DNA of 64,000 bases from Symbiodinium kawagutii (Eukaryota; Sar; Dinophyceae; Suessiales; Symbiodiniaceae), in contig VSDK01010117.1 of NCBI GenBank assembly GCA_009767595.1, positions 533,078 through 597,077 on the forward strand, written 5' to 3'. Positions 11,080 to 21,659 of this stretch are shown here, piece by piece. The position numbers and the translations under genes were made by a program. Each line of letters starts with the position of its first letter. Position 1 is the stretch's first letter. Below the pieces are notes generated by a model. It saw only the letters and a list, made by a program, of their open reading frames with translations, had not been told where the DNA came from and ran no database searches.

Positions 11080-11334
11080 TCATCTGTTCGCCAAAAAATG
11101 TTGAAAGTGGCAAGCTGGAAGGTGATGTGCTCATCTATAGCTTCATTCAGGAAATTAGTGAAGCCATCGACACTAGTTTTCAAGAACGGAGAACAACCAA
11201 CAGAAACCAGCATCTGTGCTTAAAAATGGTAAATTGTATTTGAATAGTGGTCCCTCACCAACAACTAGCCATCAAAGATTAGCCATTAAACCATGCAACC
11301 CTGGTAGGATCAAAGTATGTTGGTTTATCCAGTA

Positions 11335-11865
11335 TCAACCTGCTGGAGTCACACAACTTGCACCCGCCATGGAATCCCAAATTCTGATCTGCTGCCCCTT
11401 CTTGGTCTCCATTTCTCGCATCATCTGCGGAAATCGCCCAGAAACTGCCCCAAAAAACGATCCTTTTGACCCGCAATGATGGTTGAGGATGGTTGAGGAT
11501 GGGTCCCTAATCGGTAACTGCAAGGGTAACACGTCCAAGTCGGCGAAGAAACCATTGTTTGCCACGGGAACAAACATCTTTGGCTCCTCAATGCACCACA
11601 TATCGCATGAAGGATTTCTTTGGAAAGGCAAAAGAACAGAGGCGCATCTACTCTTCGAGATGCTCGCATTTTCTAAACGTGCACAGGCATGGAACCTTGG
11701 AACGTGCTCCGCCAACGGCGGTGCTCTGAGTACCGTACCAACTTCAGCGTATCGGTGCGCAGGTTGGAAATGTCCGGAAGCTGGACACCTCGGCGCCCCG
11801 TGTGTGCTGCCATGTTTTTTTGGGCGGGTACGAGTACTTCGTGGAGAACTGGAAACATCCAACAA
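11335..11865 (-). CDS. Long exon-like open frame, unrecognised
   Basis: A 176-codon minus frame is exceptionally long for this DNA. The C-terminal half reads KMFVPVANNGFFADLDVLPL and SKGSFFGAVSGRFPQMMREM and looks like a globular domain. The N-terminal half is basic and Pro/His-rich, and a second minus frame (11673-11858) competes there, so two exons are possible. A 134-codon plus frame is judged an antisense shadow. Confidence 0.6.
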   Translation of the reverse strand: MLDVSSSPRSTRTRPKKHGSTHGAPRCPASGHFQPAHRYAEVGTVLRAPPLAEHVPRFHACARLENASISKSRCASVLLPFQRNPSCDMWCIEEPKMFVPVANNGFFADLDVLPLQLPIRDPSSTILNHHCGSKGSFFGAVSGRFPQMMREMETKKGQQIRIWDSMAGASCVTPAG

Positions 11866-11873
11866 CCAGCTGG

Positions 11874-12050
11874 TGGTTAATGGCTAATAAGCTTTAGATA
11901 AGCTTTAGTAATGGTTAATGGCTAATAAGCTTTAGATAAGCTTTAGTAATGGTTAATGGCTAATAAGCTTTAGATAAGCTTTAGTAATGGTTAATGGCTA
12001 ATAAGCTTTAGATAAGCTTTAGTAATGGTTAATGGCTAATAAGCTAATAA
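11874..12050. repeat. 38-bp tandem repeat (~4.5 copies)
   Basis: The unit begins GGTTAATGGCTAATAAGCTT and ends TAGATAAGCTTTAGTAAT. Copies are nearly identical, implying recent expansion. AT-rich GTAATAACCAG-type words follow to about 12340, with no gene before 12690. Confidence 0.95.
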
Positions 12051-12686
12051 ACTTTAGTAATGGTTAATAATGGTGATTGATGGTAGTCTAACAACAACAA
12101 TGACAACAGAACCAACAACCAGTAAGGACAACCAGTAATAACGACTAGTAATTACCAGTAGTAGGGAAGTAACTGGAACCCTTCCAACAACCAGAACGGA
12201 AGGAAAATTCAATGATTGATTGGAAGTGAATAAGCAGTGACTTAGTAATCACCAGTAATGGCTGAGTAACAACCGGTCATAAACCGGTAACAACCAGTCA
12301 TAATCAGCAACAACCAGTCACAACCAGCAATAATGAGTAATGGTCATCCAACAACCATTGCAACAATGAGAGCATGAAAACACAAAAAAGTGGACCCATG
12401 GATGTTCTGCGGCTCCTGATTCACCAGCCTACAATAGCCCAAGGGTAGCCATTGCTTGTATACAAGGCCACGTCAATTGTTGGTTGACGAATGATAGATA
12501 ATCATTAGCACAGAATTGAGCATGTTGTTTTTGTTGGTCCTTGGCCATGATTTCTACGAACCATGATAACGAATCAGGGCGTCAATGGCTTTAAGCTTGG
12601 AAATCTTGACCTAGGACAAGGCCTTACCCTGGGCAACAATAGCCCCACCAAGATGGATCAGCCAACCACAAAAAGGACTGTTTCTC

Positions 12687-12950
12687 GTGCAATGTAAATC
12701 CAATTTGTCAATGAATTATCCCAAGGATGTACCCAAACTGCTCTTTTTCGGGGACAGACCAGAAATGGCTGTTCTTGGAATGATTGGCGACAATCCGGTC
12801 TCGACGATCAATAGCGTAGAAGTTATGTACCGATACATTGTTGCCCCTCACTATCCCCTTTCGCTAGCCATTCCGAAGCACAATGGCTTGTGGTTGTTTG
12901 CCATTGCTGGCTCTGACCAATATGCAACATACATATTGACCGAGGGGTGA
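12687..12950 (+). CDS. Possible plus-strand exon
   Basis: The plus frame reads PKLLFFGDRPEMAVLGMIGD and ends IAGSDQYATYILTEG then TGA. Hydrophobic and charged spacing is protein-like and competing frames are poorer. It goes against the strand of nearly all other exons and lacks a clear acceptor. Confidence 0.35.
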   Translation: MQCKSNLSMNYPKDVPKLLFFGDRPEMAVLGMIGDNPVSTINSVEVMYRYIVAPHYPLSLAIPKHNGLWLFAIAGSDQYATYILTEG

Positions 12951-13269
12951 TTGACTGAGCCCCAGCATTGGCTTCTCGATACCCCGTGCTCTGACCACTC
13001 CTCCCCAGTGATGACCAGACTTTTGTCGATTCACACGTTTCTAATCATCAATATCACTGCCACGAAACATCACTATCACCATTACGAACCATCATTAGCA
13101 CCATTTCTTGAACGTCATTAGCCACGATTCCTAACCATTCAACTGTTGCTAGTTGTTACATGGCTCCCGCACCCCAGCTGTTCACATCCCGTGCCCACGA
13201 GTACAATTTTTGTCGTTCGCCTACCCATTTCTTGGTTGGTTCATATCAACCCACAATCATAAAATATCA

Positions 13270-13420
13270 GGTTGGTGGTTGAACCACCCCTATGAAAACA
13301 ATAATCAACCAACCATTTGTTAATAGTTACTAGGGAAAATAAAAAATGCTTGAAACCACCAGTTTGAACCAGTCCCATTTGTTGATAGTTACTATAGGAA
13401 TAAAAATGTTTCAAACCACC
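13270..13420. mobile_element. Family A element with duplicated 3' half
   Basis: A normal GGTTGGTGGTTGAACC start leads to TGAAACCACC at 13351, then the 3' half (CCATTTGTTGATAGTTACTA...TTCAAACCACC) is repeated once more. Confidence 0.85.
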
Positions 13421-13603
13421 AAACTGATGTAGTTCATGATTGTAAGCCTGTTCTCAACTATGAATCACCAGCTACTGTATATCATTGTCAACGTCACCAA
13501 TTATATACTTTTGAGATCCGGAAAAAGGATCGAGAAGGGAAAGGAGATCGAGATCAAACGCAAGATCTTTTTCAAAACTTGCATCTGTTTTTTCCATCTC
13601 AAC

Positions 13604-13766
13604 AAACCAGGGGTACCCCCAGTTAAATATCATCCAATACAAACAATTTAACGTAGTCATAAACCAACGATTTTGGAGGGTTCCCTACTCGAGAAAACCC
13701 CAAAGATCAACCATTTATAGTAATAAACCAACCATTTGCAGACTTCCCCATTTTGAGAAACCGCCG
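13604..13766. mobile_element. Family B element (composite)
   Basis: It contains GGGGTACCCCC, AATAAACCAACCATTT twice and the terminal TTTTGAGAAACCGCC, so two partial copies appear to be nested. It abuts the exon-like block at 13767-13960. Confidence 0.75.
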
Positions 13767-13960
13767 CTGCTTTGCTCCGCTGGAGCTGACCGCCACATGC
13801 GCCACAGCTGTGCGGCAGCCCCGTGCCCTTCTGAGCTCTGCGTACGCCAGCGCGGTTGAGGATTTCCACCCGCGTTGCCGGGACGGCCCAAGTCGATCAA
13901 GGTCACCTGAAGGTGGGTCGGATGGGTGACCGTTACCCTTGGAGCACCGGATGAATTGTC
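13767..13960 (-). CDS. Exon between two inverted-repeat elements, frame unresolved
   Basis: This GC-rich block is open in all three minus frames. One reads VTLIDLGRPGNAGGNPQPRW after CACCTTCAG|, another reads TALAYAELRRARGCRTAVAH, and the third contains CGACGG. It is flanked by family B on one side and family C on the other. Exonic status is likely, but the frame needs transcript data. Confidence 0.6.
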
Positions 13961-13988
13961 CATCATCATAGGGGCCGTTGGTGATGGT

Positions 13989-14103
13989 TACCCTCTGGCA
14001 AACTAACATGGCAATGGAAAATCCATCATTTATTGGTGGTTTCCCAAGGTTTCACTAGAAAATCTGGTTAAAATCCATTGCCATGTTAGTTTAGCGGAGG
14101 GTA
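13989..14103. mobile_element. Family C palindromic element, copy 2
   Basis: TACCCTCTGGCAAACTAACA pairs with TGTTAGTTTAGCGGAGGGTA, with inner GGCAATGGA/TCCATTGCC arms. It shares its ends with 7591-7719. Confidence 0.9.
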
Positions 14104-15600
14104 GTATTACTAGGTTGGTTACTAATCATCATACTAGTCATCCATATCAAGGCTGGTGATCGCAACATCGTAGTTCAATGACGTCCAGAATGGTTTTTCA
14201 ACATCCTTGTCCGTGCATGATAAACTATGGTGGATAAGGATGAGGATTATCGGATGGTTAACCATCCATAGGATAACCATAGAACTATGATGGATAAGGT
14301 GGCGGCCCGTTGGTCCCAGGAGTAAATGGTGGTTGATAGCTGTTCCATGCTTGCAGCTGACGATTTTCTATGTGCACACATATTGGTATATCAGTACATA
14401 ATTTGTCATGATTGATGCTTTTGGTGATAATGAATTGATTCATCATCATATCATGTTAGTATATATATATAATCATTGTCAACCATCAACGAAACATTCT
14501 GCAAGATCAATGGACCATCAAACAACCATTCTTCATCATCACCCTTATAAACGAATATTTGTTGGTTTATGTTGGTTAAATATGGTTAAGTAAGTTCTTA
14601 GCCATCATTCACCATTACCTTACCATTGTTCGGCTCCCAATCGATGCTACCGCTGGTGTACAATGGTTACAAGCATTCCTATGACTTTGTTGGCCATCCA
14701 ATTGTCTGTCAATATCATTGATAATTGTTTATATTATCAAGCATTCTTATAGGTTCAATTATCAAGCACAAAATTGGTGTTTGACTGTGTGACCCTCCAT
14801 ATACACTTCAATTGCTGCATTCCTTGAATTGCTGCTAATTGCTGGTCATTATCCCCCAACCATTACCCAGCAAGTTAACCTTTGGTGAATCCTTGGTGAA
14901 AACCGCCGCTTAAAATAGCCATTTGTTCACCCTTACCAACCAAAATCATGGCTGAACAATGAACAAATCACTGGAGTATATCGCCTATGAATGTGTTGGC
15001 TACCCCTAATGAGTAAGCACTAATCTGATTCGTGGCTCCAACCTCTATGAAAAATTATTGGTCAACCAACCAACCATTTGGGAATACATTTGGGAAAATC
15101 AAAAATGTCAGTCAAACCACAAACATATACAAACTATAGTAGTTATTTGACCGAGTCTTGGTGGTTATTCTTCCCTCTTATCAGCCACTATCAATGATTA
15201 CCATCCCTACAAAAGGCACCAACCAGTGGTTGCTTTACCATGTTGTTGGTTATTATCCCCTGTCATTTACCACTACAATCCCCTGTCAAACCTTATGAAG
15301 CGCAAGGCTTGTTATTGCTTGTTAGTACCCATCAATGGTACTAATCCCTAAAAAAAAAACAGTGGTTCTTTAACTTGGGGCCCTACCACTAACCATCACT
15401 AACGGTTAGAAACACTACAAAACACCATTCTTAATGGTTACCAACCATTTAATTCCACTAATCAACAAGTGGTTGCTCAACCATAAGTTTGTTGGTCATG
15501 ATCCCCTGATGATTAACCATTATTATGATCATAATCCCTGAAGAAACCACTATTATCCCTATATCCCCGATGAATCAGTATGAATCACTAGAATCGGTTC
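14104..15600. other. Non-coding stretch
   Basis: AT-rich DNA full of CCAACCATTA/TAATGGTT words. A decayed family A copy lies at about 15032-15125. No exon is convincing. Confidence 0.6.
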
Positions 15601-15629
15601 CCAATAATCCCTATAATCCCCTATAAAAC

Positions 15630-15734
15630 CCGCCGATTTTGCTGGTCCCACCGGCGCCACACCAAACGCCGCCTCCGTGGGCGCCCGCCACAAGCTGTTG
15701 ATGGACCGCAGCTCTGCAGTGTCGCCTTCATCGC
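15630..15734 (-). CDS. Exon, unrecognised
   Basis: A 105-bp minus block between CTCTAAG| and GCGG|GTTTTA reads DEGDTAELRSINSLWRAPTE followed by AAFGVAPVGPAKSAG. Both splice sites are plausible, GC is high, and the frame is the only open one with this composition. Confidence 0.75.
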
Positions 15735-15764
15735 CTTAGAGGTCGATCACCGCGGTGGATGGTC

Positions 15765-16285
15765 GTTGGTGATGGGAGATGATGGGAGATGGCTTATGAC
15801 TGGTTTATGATGGGCAAAAGTCTATGGGTTACGAGGGGGTTCAATCGATCGGTTTATCTGTGGCTTATGGTTCGTGATGGGTTTAGGATTGGTTTCTCTT
15901 TATGATTGGTTTATGATCATCTAATGATAGGGGTCTATGTTGGTCTATGACTGGTTTATGATGGGCCAAAAGTCTACGGGTTATGATGGTTCATCATGGT
16001 TAATAGCCAACCATTTACATTTGGTTGTCAGGATGCTTATGACGGATTCACCATATAACTAGTCATGATATGGGTTCTGAGGGGTTTCTGATCGGTTTAT
16101 TAGTGTGGCTTATGAAATGTGATGGGTTTATGATTGGTTTATGATGTGATGGGCTTCTGGCTTTATAATGGGCTTATGATGGTCTAATGATAGTTTCCTG
16201 ATGGATTCACGGTCTGTTTTTAGTGGCTTTTTTCCTGATGGATTTACAGTGGATTTATGATGGTTGAATGATGGTTTCAAGAAGG
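15765..16285. repeat. Degenerate TTTATGATGG-type repeats
   Basis: Words such as GGTTTATGATGG and GGGTTTATGATTGG recur many times without strict periodicity. There is no coding signal. Confidence 0.7.
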
Positions 16286-16436
16286 ATTTATGATGGCTTC
16301 AAAGAGGATGCACGCTGGCAACACTTCGCACAGGCAAAGCTGTACCAGTTCATCACAAGTGCATCCAGTAGAACTCAGCTTTCCTGCCACTAAGAATGAC
16401 GGTTGTCAGCTTGGAATGGGCTACGTACTGACACAC

Positions 16437-16517
16437 CATTGCAGCCTATTGCCGCCTGGTGACCCAAGACGTGAGCATATTCCAAGTCATACTGCATGCC
16501 TTCCTGGAGGGCGGTAG
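16437..16517 (-). CDS. Small exon, unrecognised
   Basis: An 81-bp minus block between CATGCAG| and AATG|GTGTGT reads TALQEGMQYDLEYAHVLGHQ. Splice sites and composition agree. A plus frame is also open, so strand is moderately supported. Confidence 0.55.
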
Positions 16518-16789
16518 CTGCATGAGCACTGCTTGAGAATCTGAGTCTGATTTCAAACTGCGCCTCCTCAGCAATAGTGCGCCTAATGCATCAGCAATTT
16601 TGCTTGATTAGACTTGATTAGATCCTAGCACTTCGGTCACTTCGGAAGTCCTTGCACAATCAGCCCGGTTGTTCCTGGAGGCTGCTACTTTTAGCAAGTA
16701 TCCCGAAAGAGTATTTATCTGAGTGAATTTCCAGCAAGTCAAACTACCATAGATGAGAACTATCCCCAGTTCAATAGGTTAACCATCAT

Positions 16790-16960
16790 CTACCTGCTAC
16801 GCTAGTTAGTATTCACAGTTACTATCCCCACTTAGCATCCCCAATTACTATCCCCAGTTACTATCCCCAATCTATCCCCAATTGCTATTCCAAGTCACTT
16901 TCCCCAATTACTATCCCCAGATACTATCACCTCTTTCTATCCCCAACTAGTATCCCCAGA
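16790..16960. repeat. CTATCCCCAATTA tandem repeat
   Basis: About ten imperfect copies of a 13-17-bp CTATCCCC(A/T)A unit. Non-coding. Confidence 0.9.
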
Positions 16961-17014
16961 TGACCATTCACCAGCAGCTCACCATTCATCTACATCGCCT
17001 CTTCACACGGAAAC

Positions 17015-17085
17015 TCGATCACTGTGTAGCCTCAGCGTTGAGCGTTTGCGCACCAGCATGTGGTCACCATTCTCCAAGAAACTTG
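17015..17085 (-). CDS. Small exon, unrecognised
   Basis: A 71-bp minus block between GAATTTCAG| and GATCGA|GTTTCC reads SFLENGDHMLVRKRSTLRLH. The acceptor is good. A second minus frame at 17161-17349 is open, but I cannot support it further. Confidence 0.5.
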
Positions 17086-17349
17086 CTGAAATTCTCGATT
17101 ATCGATTCTACTGCAAGTTCTACTACTGATATCTATTCTGAATCAAGAACTAACAGAAGGTCAACAACTCCCATTGTCCATTGCTTGCCTGTGAACTACC
17201 AGTACTGTGAGGTGTTGAAGTACTGATGGTTCTTGATAGATCACAAAGTAGCACCTAGGAACAGCGGAAGTAACACATCTCCATCGGCTGTCCGTGGCGT
17301 GCACTATGCAAGGAACGGGTGAATGATCGCTAAGAATTGTCAGTGACAA

Positions 17350-17830
17350 ATAAAGTCAATGACGGTTAATGATGATGAATTGGTTGATCATTCTAGTTGA
17401 TAACGGCTATCATTATCAATAACTGTCAGTACTGACAATAATAGTCAATTAATGATGATAAACAATCATACTTGCTTGTGGTTAATTTATGGTTACAATG
17501 ATAATAATGTTTAAATGTGTTAATACTGGCAAGAATGATTGTTGATAATGGCAATAATAAAGTCTATGATGGTTACTGGTTAGTGATCAAACCACCCCTT
17601 TGAAAGACCATTTGCTTGTACTTACCAGGGAAAAAAGAAGGGTTTAGAACCACCAAGTGATGGTTTATGATGATAAACAATCATAGCTGATCATGGTTAA
17701 TCATGGCTACAAACAGTGGTGGATGATTCATTAACGATGCGCCACATAACGCTGACCACTAGTGGTTACATAATGATGGTGAATTAGTGCAATAGAATCC
17801 CGGTACGTCAATGTCATCTCCCAACCCAAA
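17350..17830. other. Non-coding stretch with family A remnant
   Basis: TAATGATGATAA-type AT-rich DNA. A decayed family A copy (AAACCACCCC...AGAACCACCAAG) spans about 17578-17660. Confidence 0.55.
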
Positions 17831-17834
17831 CTAC

Positions 17835-18017
17835 GCTATGTGTGCCTCGTTTCTCGTGCTCAGCGTTCAAATCCTGAAGTTGAGAATCCGTATCTTCATT
17901 GATGGGAGATTCAGCTTTTGATAAACTCCCCTTATTGGACCGAAAGTATTGATAGCTCCCGAGCAAGTTATTTGCAATCTCATGGTGAATTGGATCTACC
18001 ATTTCGATGTTGTTCAT
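17835..18017 (-). CDS. Exon, unrecognised
   Basis: A pyrimidine-rich acceptor (CGTTCACACTGTCAG|) starts a minus frame reading MNNIEMVDPIHHEIANNLLG then an acidic stretch with QLQDLNAEHEKR. The exon ends either at a GC donor (GAAACGAG|GCACAC, 17846) or a GT donor (17835). The helical, highly charged composition is clearly protein-like. Confidence 0.8.
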
Positions 18018-18124
18018 CTGACAGTGTGAACGAGTAAGAAGACCTAAGATCATTAAAACCCATCTCCATAGCATTCACACAATGCGTTCATCAAATGTTC
18101 ATGTTCATGCTATACTAAACCAAG

Positions 18125-18220
18125 TCCTTGACATGAGAAGCGGATGTTTCTCCATGGCACAGGGGGCTCCTGCAAGCCCCCGGGATCCACCGCTTGCTTT
18201 CGGTGACATGAAAAACCTGC
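18125..18220 (-). CDS. Possible exon
   Basis: The minus frame after GAGTGGCAG| reads HRKQAVDPGGLQEPPVPWRN. A plus frame is comparably open. Strand follows the neighbours. Confidence 0.4.
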
Positions 18221-18229
18221 CACTCGTGA

Positions 18230-18750
18230 GGTCAGATGGTGAGTGATTGATGAATAGTCGTGAACTGACGTGAATATTGTTTGGTGAATTGAATTAAATC
18301 CATCAGTGAATTAAATTCACTGTTTGGTGAATAATGCTGGTGAATTGAATTAAATCGATCAAATACGCTTGTACAGTCATAGTCAATCACGGATGACAAT
18401 GACTAGAACTCATGGAGAATGCTGGTCGACCCACACTCCCCTGAGCATCCGGCAATTCAGAGTTTCTGATGCTCCACGGCTTACATCCTGAGGGTTTGAT
18501 CGAAAAATCGACCGGAACCCCCTTTTCTTTACCATCAAATACAGAGCCTTCCTGTAAAATGACAGTTGGTATATATTGGCGAGCTGCTATGGTCAGCTAT
18601 TGGTTTCGATACTGTGGCACAGGTTGACTGTACCGGTGAACATACAAGTCAATGCAATCAACGTATCCATTACTTGTTGACACAAATCCTTCAAAGCAGT
18701 TTCAGCCACAACCCACCAAAAATTAATGAAATCCTCGCATTTGGATAGAA
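18230..18750. other. Mostly non-coding, one ambiguous block
   Basis: 18230-18400 holds GTGAATTGAATTAAATC direct repeats. At 18566-18748 both a plus frame and a minus frame (ETALKDLCQQVMDTLIALTC) are open, without good splice sites. Confidence 0.4.
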
Positions 18751-18751
18751 C

Positions 18752-18845
18752 CCTCCTGGTAGCTCCCGACTTGTTCCCCCTTTAAGGCCGGTTTAAAGGC
18801 TAGTCCGGGGTACCTCCAAATCACTCCCTCCCAACCACCAGCCAG
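18752..18845. repeat. Family D repeat, copy 2
   Basis: It shares CTCCTGGTAGCTCC, TTTAAAGG and CTCCAAATC.CTCCCTCCCAACCA with 6346-6427. The region from here to 19330 has no exon, only a family B fragment (19190-19235). Confidence 0.7.
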
Positions 18846-19340
18846 TTATCAAGCAAAACCCGACTAATGATGTCTCTCTTTGTATGTGTATATGGATATT
18901 TTCATATGATTTCCTTAGTTGAGTTTAATTTCTGAAGGCTAGGTCGTTAATTCCAAGTGTAAAGATATTGACCAACTTCCTAAGACAATCACCCCTACTC
19001 AAAAGGATAGTGTGGTTGATTTTTGCCAAGGCACTGAAGAGTTGATGCACAACTTGATGGTTCAGATTCAGTGAATCAGATCAAGTGCTCGTCGCTGGTG
19101 GTAATTGTATGTAGTCAAATCCTGGTGATGTTCACATGAACTCTCCAAATCATCCAGTTTATCAACTATGTTTTTTAAAGCAAATTACCCAACCAACCAA
19201 ATTTTCGGGTCCCACTATTTTAAGAAACCACTATTTCAACCATTGTATTTGGTATATGATTGCTCATTATCTCCTTTTGATAACCATTGTGAACCAATAA
19301 TCAGAAAGACCGGTAAAGATAACATAAAGATTGTATGTAT

Positions 19341-19436
19341 CTGTGGTAGGGGTGGTCACCAAAACCCTGACCATCCATGGCATGGCCATGATGTGACAGC
19401 AAAAGCTGTGGCGTTTCATATGGCTTTCCCACTCCA
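19341..19436 (-). CDS. Possible exon
   Basis: The minus frame reads KPYETPQLLLSHHGHAMDGQ then GFGDHPYHR. A GT lies inside at GATGGTCAG|GGTTTT. The family is not recognised. Confidence 0.5.
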
Positions 19437-19633
19437 TAGAATGTAAAATACATACAAAGAAATCTTTCTCTATACATCTCAATATAGAAATATGTATACA
19501 AATAGAAATAGAAATATATATATATATAAATACACGTATACAACTTTGTTATGTATATACATATTTCATGTTTCAATTGCGATTCAATTATAATGTGTTG
19601 TTGTATAATTAATGTGGGTCAATGTCCCAAGAC

Positions 19634-19799
19634 TATGATGTAAAATGCCAGGAATTCGCCGGGCTCCTCTGCTTCCGGCACAGGCATTGGCGTCGGAGGG
19701 TCCTCATGGCCAAGTGACATCGACGCCGTGACGAATGCCATGAACCGTTGATGGTCATCCGACTGATTGACATAGAGATTCGAAAAATGGACACATGGA
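19634..19799 (-). CDS. Exon 3 of a phase-consistent trio, unrecognised
   Basis: The 166-bp minus block starts after GGTCAG| and reads PCVHFSNLYVNQSDDHQRFM then a Pro/Glu-rich stretch ending GEFLAF. It ends at ATCATA|GTCTTG. Its phase matches the end of 19923-20110, and the 123-bp intron between them is a family B element. Confidence 0.8.
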
Positions 19800-19922
19800 C
19801 TGACCTCGAGAAATCGTTTACTATCTTTCTGAAAAATGGGGGAACCCCAAGTCATCCATTGTTAAACATTTATGTCGTCACTTTAAGGAACCATGTTTGG
19901 GGTTTCCTATCTTGAGAAACAC
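19800..19922. mobile_element. Family B element occupying an intron
   Basis: On the minus strand the element begins exactly at a donor (CATGCAG|GTGTTTCTCAAG). AG dinucleotides follow at TTTTTCAG and at GGTCAG; only the latter keeps the flanking frames in phase. Confidence 0.8.
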
Positions 19923-20110
19923 CTGCATGGCTTGATTGCTGGTACAATGATGGATCTATGCTCCATGAATTCTAACCAACACGGGCAAGGGGGCGGGAAC
20001 TGCAAAGGGTGCTGTGGCCCATCCTGCGCGGATCGTACTAGTGGTGAACTAGTCGCAATCTTCACCACGTTGCGTTCACCCACAACAGTGTAACTACGGG
20101 AAATGATGGT
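19923..20110 (-). CDS. Exon 2 of a phase-consistent trio, unrecognised
   Basis: The 188-bp minus block after TTTTCAAAG| reads TIISRSYTVVGERNVVKIAT, then a Pro/Cys-rich stretch ending VPAIKPC. It is flanked by family B elements on both sides. A plus frame containing NCKGCCGPSC is also open but lacks matching splice sites. Confidence 0.75.
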
Positions 20111-20220
20111 CTTTGAAAATGGGGGTAGCCCCAAATCATCCTTTATACTGACCATTATGATCCATTATGAATAATAAACCAACTATTTTTGGGTCTACTA
20201 TTTTCAGAAACAGCCAAACG
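20111..20220. mobile_element. Family B element occupying an intron
   Basis: CTTTGAAAATGGGGGTAGCC and CTACTATTTTCAGAAACAGC form the ends. On the minus strand it separates exons 20264-20333 and 19923-20110. Confidence 0.8.
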
Positions 20221-20263
20221 GGGGATTGCTATCGCATGCCATCCTTCCATGTTGAGTTCAGGC

Positions 20264-20333
20264 CTGGTATGCGACGGCAGGTTCCACGATGATGGGCTCG
20301 GAGGATTGCTGTCCCGCCCTTAGCCACGAGGAA
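20264..20333 (-). CDS. Exon 1 of a phase-consistent trio, GC donor
   Basis: A 70-bp minus block between CATGGCAG| and TACCAG|GCCTGA reads SSWLRAGQQSSEPIIVEPAV. The GC donor is a recognised dinoflagellate variant. The exon ends in phase 0, matching the next exon. Without the splice the frame stops immediately at TGA. Confidence 0.7.
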
Positions 20334-20362
20334 CTGCCATGAGCGAACAAAAGCTACAGAAC

Positions 20363-20455
20363 TTTCGGAGAAATGTTGGCCATTTCGGAATGTTTAAAAG
20401 GAAGTCGATGGAAGATTTGAAAGCTGGTAAAAGTTGTCATGTCATTCGTAGCAAA
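20363..20455 (-). CDS. Possible exon
   Basis: The minus frame reads FATNDMTTFTSFQIFHRLPF then KHSEMANISPK before AAA|GTTCTG. Phase does not match the exon at 20264-20333, so an element is missing or the frame is wrong. Confidence 0.45.
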
Positions 20456-20598
20456 TCTGCATTCCAAATTATTAATTGTTAAGTAATTGATACGAAGAAG
20501 CCAGTTTAATTCATATATTACTTTACTGTGTATCAAAGTTGGTCAATGGATTTTGGTGTTTCAAATGGTTTTGGAAACGCCGTGCATACAATCCCGAC

Positions 20599-20847
20599 CA
20601 GGGCCACGTGCCACATCCTCGAGCCGACTTTGGGATAGCGTGCCTCACCAACAGATGAAGGAATAATGAAGACATGGGGTCGAGTAGCGTGTTCCAAGCC
20701 TAGCATACGCGATCCCAAGCAATGAGTCGACGCCTGAACGGAAAAGGTGTAGTATGTGAAGGGAAGCAAGTTGTAGAGCTCGTGTTCGATAAAACCTCGG
20801 CACTGTTGCGGTTCAAAGGCCTTGGCCTGGAACCGGAACGGCACCTG
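20599..20847 (-). CDS. Fibronectin type III-like exon
   Basis: The 249-bp minus block follows GTCCTCAG|CAG and reads FIEHELYNLLPFTYYTFSVQ, then ASTHCLG and RPHVFIIPSSVGEARYP. The L-P-x-T-x-Y-x-F-x-V-x-A pattern is the E-to-F strand signature of FN3 domains, which mediate protein contacts, usually in extracellular or modular proteins. A donor is taken at CCCTG|GTCGGG. It could be another beta-sandwich fold. Confidence 0.8.
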
Positions 20848-21106
20848 CTGAGGACAGCTAACCACAAGTGCTCGCAGCAGTATCCAGCATTACTGACCAC
20901 AATGGTCAACTAATTATCAAGCATCATTATTCATCAGCACCCCTTGTCACCTAATTATTGTCTAATCGTTGACCATGATCATTTATCACTCGCGAACCAG
21001 CAGGATTTATCACCAGTTACCATTAGCCTGATCACCATCGTTCACCCACATTAGTCCTACTGGTACTCCCCACCTGGTGAAACGCAAATATGAGCAGAAT
21101 AGGTCT

Positions 21107-21276
21107 CTGGTTAGTGGTTGCACCCCTATTCAAAATATTCCTGTAGTGAATCAACTCACCATCATATCTTCATCAACATATTTACTGGAGTACTGAATCA
21201 CCAAGTACTACAATACTGCAATTATCTTATCACATCCAATGGGGTAAAATGAATAATATTCAAAACCACCAACCAG
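21107..21276. mobile_element. Expanded, decayed family A element
   Basis: GGTTAGTGGTTGCACCCC at the left and TCAAAACCACCAACCAG at the right match family A ends. The interior carries extra CATCATATCTTCATC sequence. Confidence 0.6.
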
Positions 21277-21439
21277 GTCTCTTTGTTGAGACGTTCTTGA
21301 ACATCAAATTGGAGATCCAGCTGTGAATAAAACCGTAAATCACCAGCTATTGAGCTGGGAGTATCTGCTCTTACCATTTTTCCTCAATTTTTGGAATATC
21401 TTTGGTTCCAGAAATGGGGCCCACGGATGCCCATGGATG

Positions 21440-21655
21440 CCCATGGACACATGGGCTCTTGAAGGGTGGCGATTTCCCAGCAAAAGTCAGGCTCGTTTCG
21501 AGGCTTGGCAATGGCTGGCTACCGGCTACCGGCTACCACCGACGTGGCGCTACCGTGGCGCTACCGTGGCGCCCGACCACCACGGTAGCGATGCTCAAAG
21601 ACCACCACCTGGGGTGGAAAGGCCTCACAGCGGATGGACAATGGGCCTTAATGGG
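21440..21655 (-). CDS. Possible coding block with short internal tandems
   Basis: Minus frames read PQVVVFEHRYRGG and, downstream, AIAKPRNEPDFCWEIATLQE, separated by tandem GGCTACC and GTGGCGCTACC units containing stops. A plus frame (21402-21659) is open through the whole block. Strand is unresolved. Confidence 0.35.
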
Positions 21656-21659
21656 TTGA

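Noticed and set aside
11483-11887. 134-codon plus-strand frame
   Set aside because: Antisense to a longer minus frame, with no splice borders.
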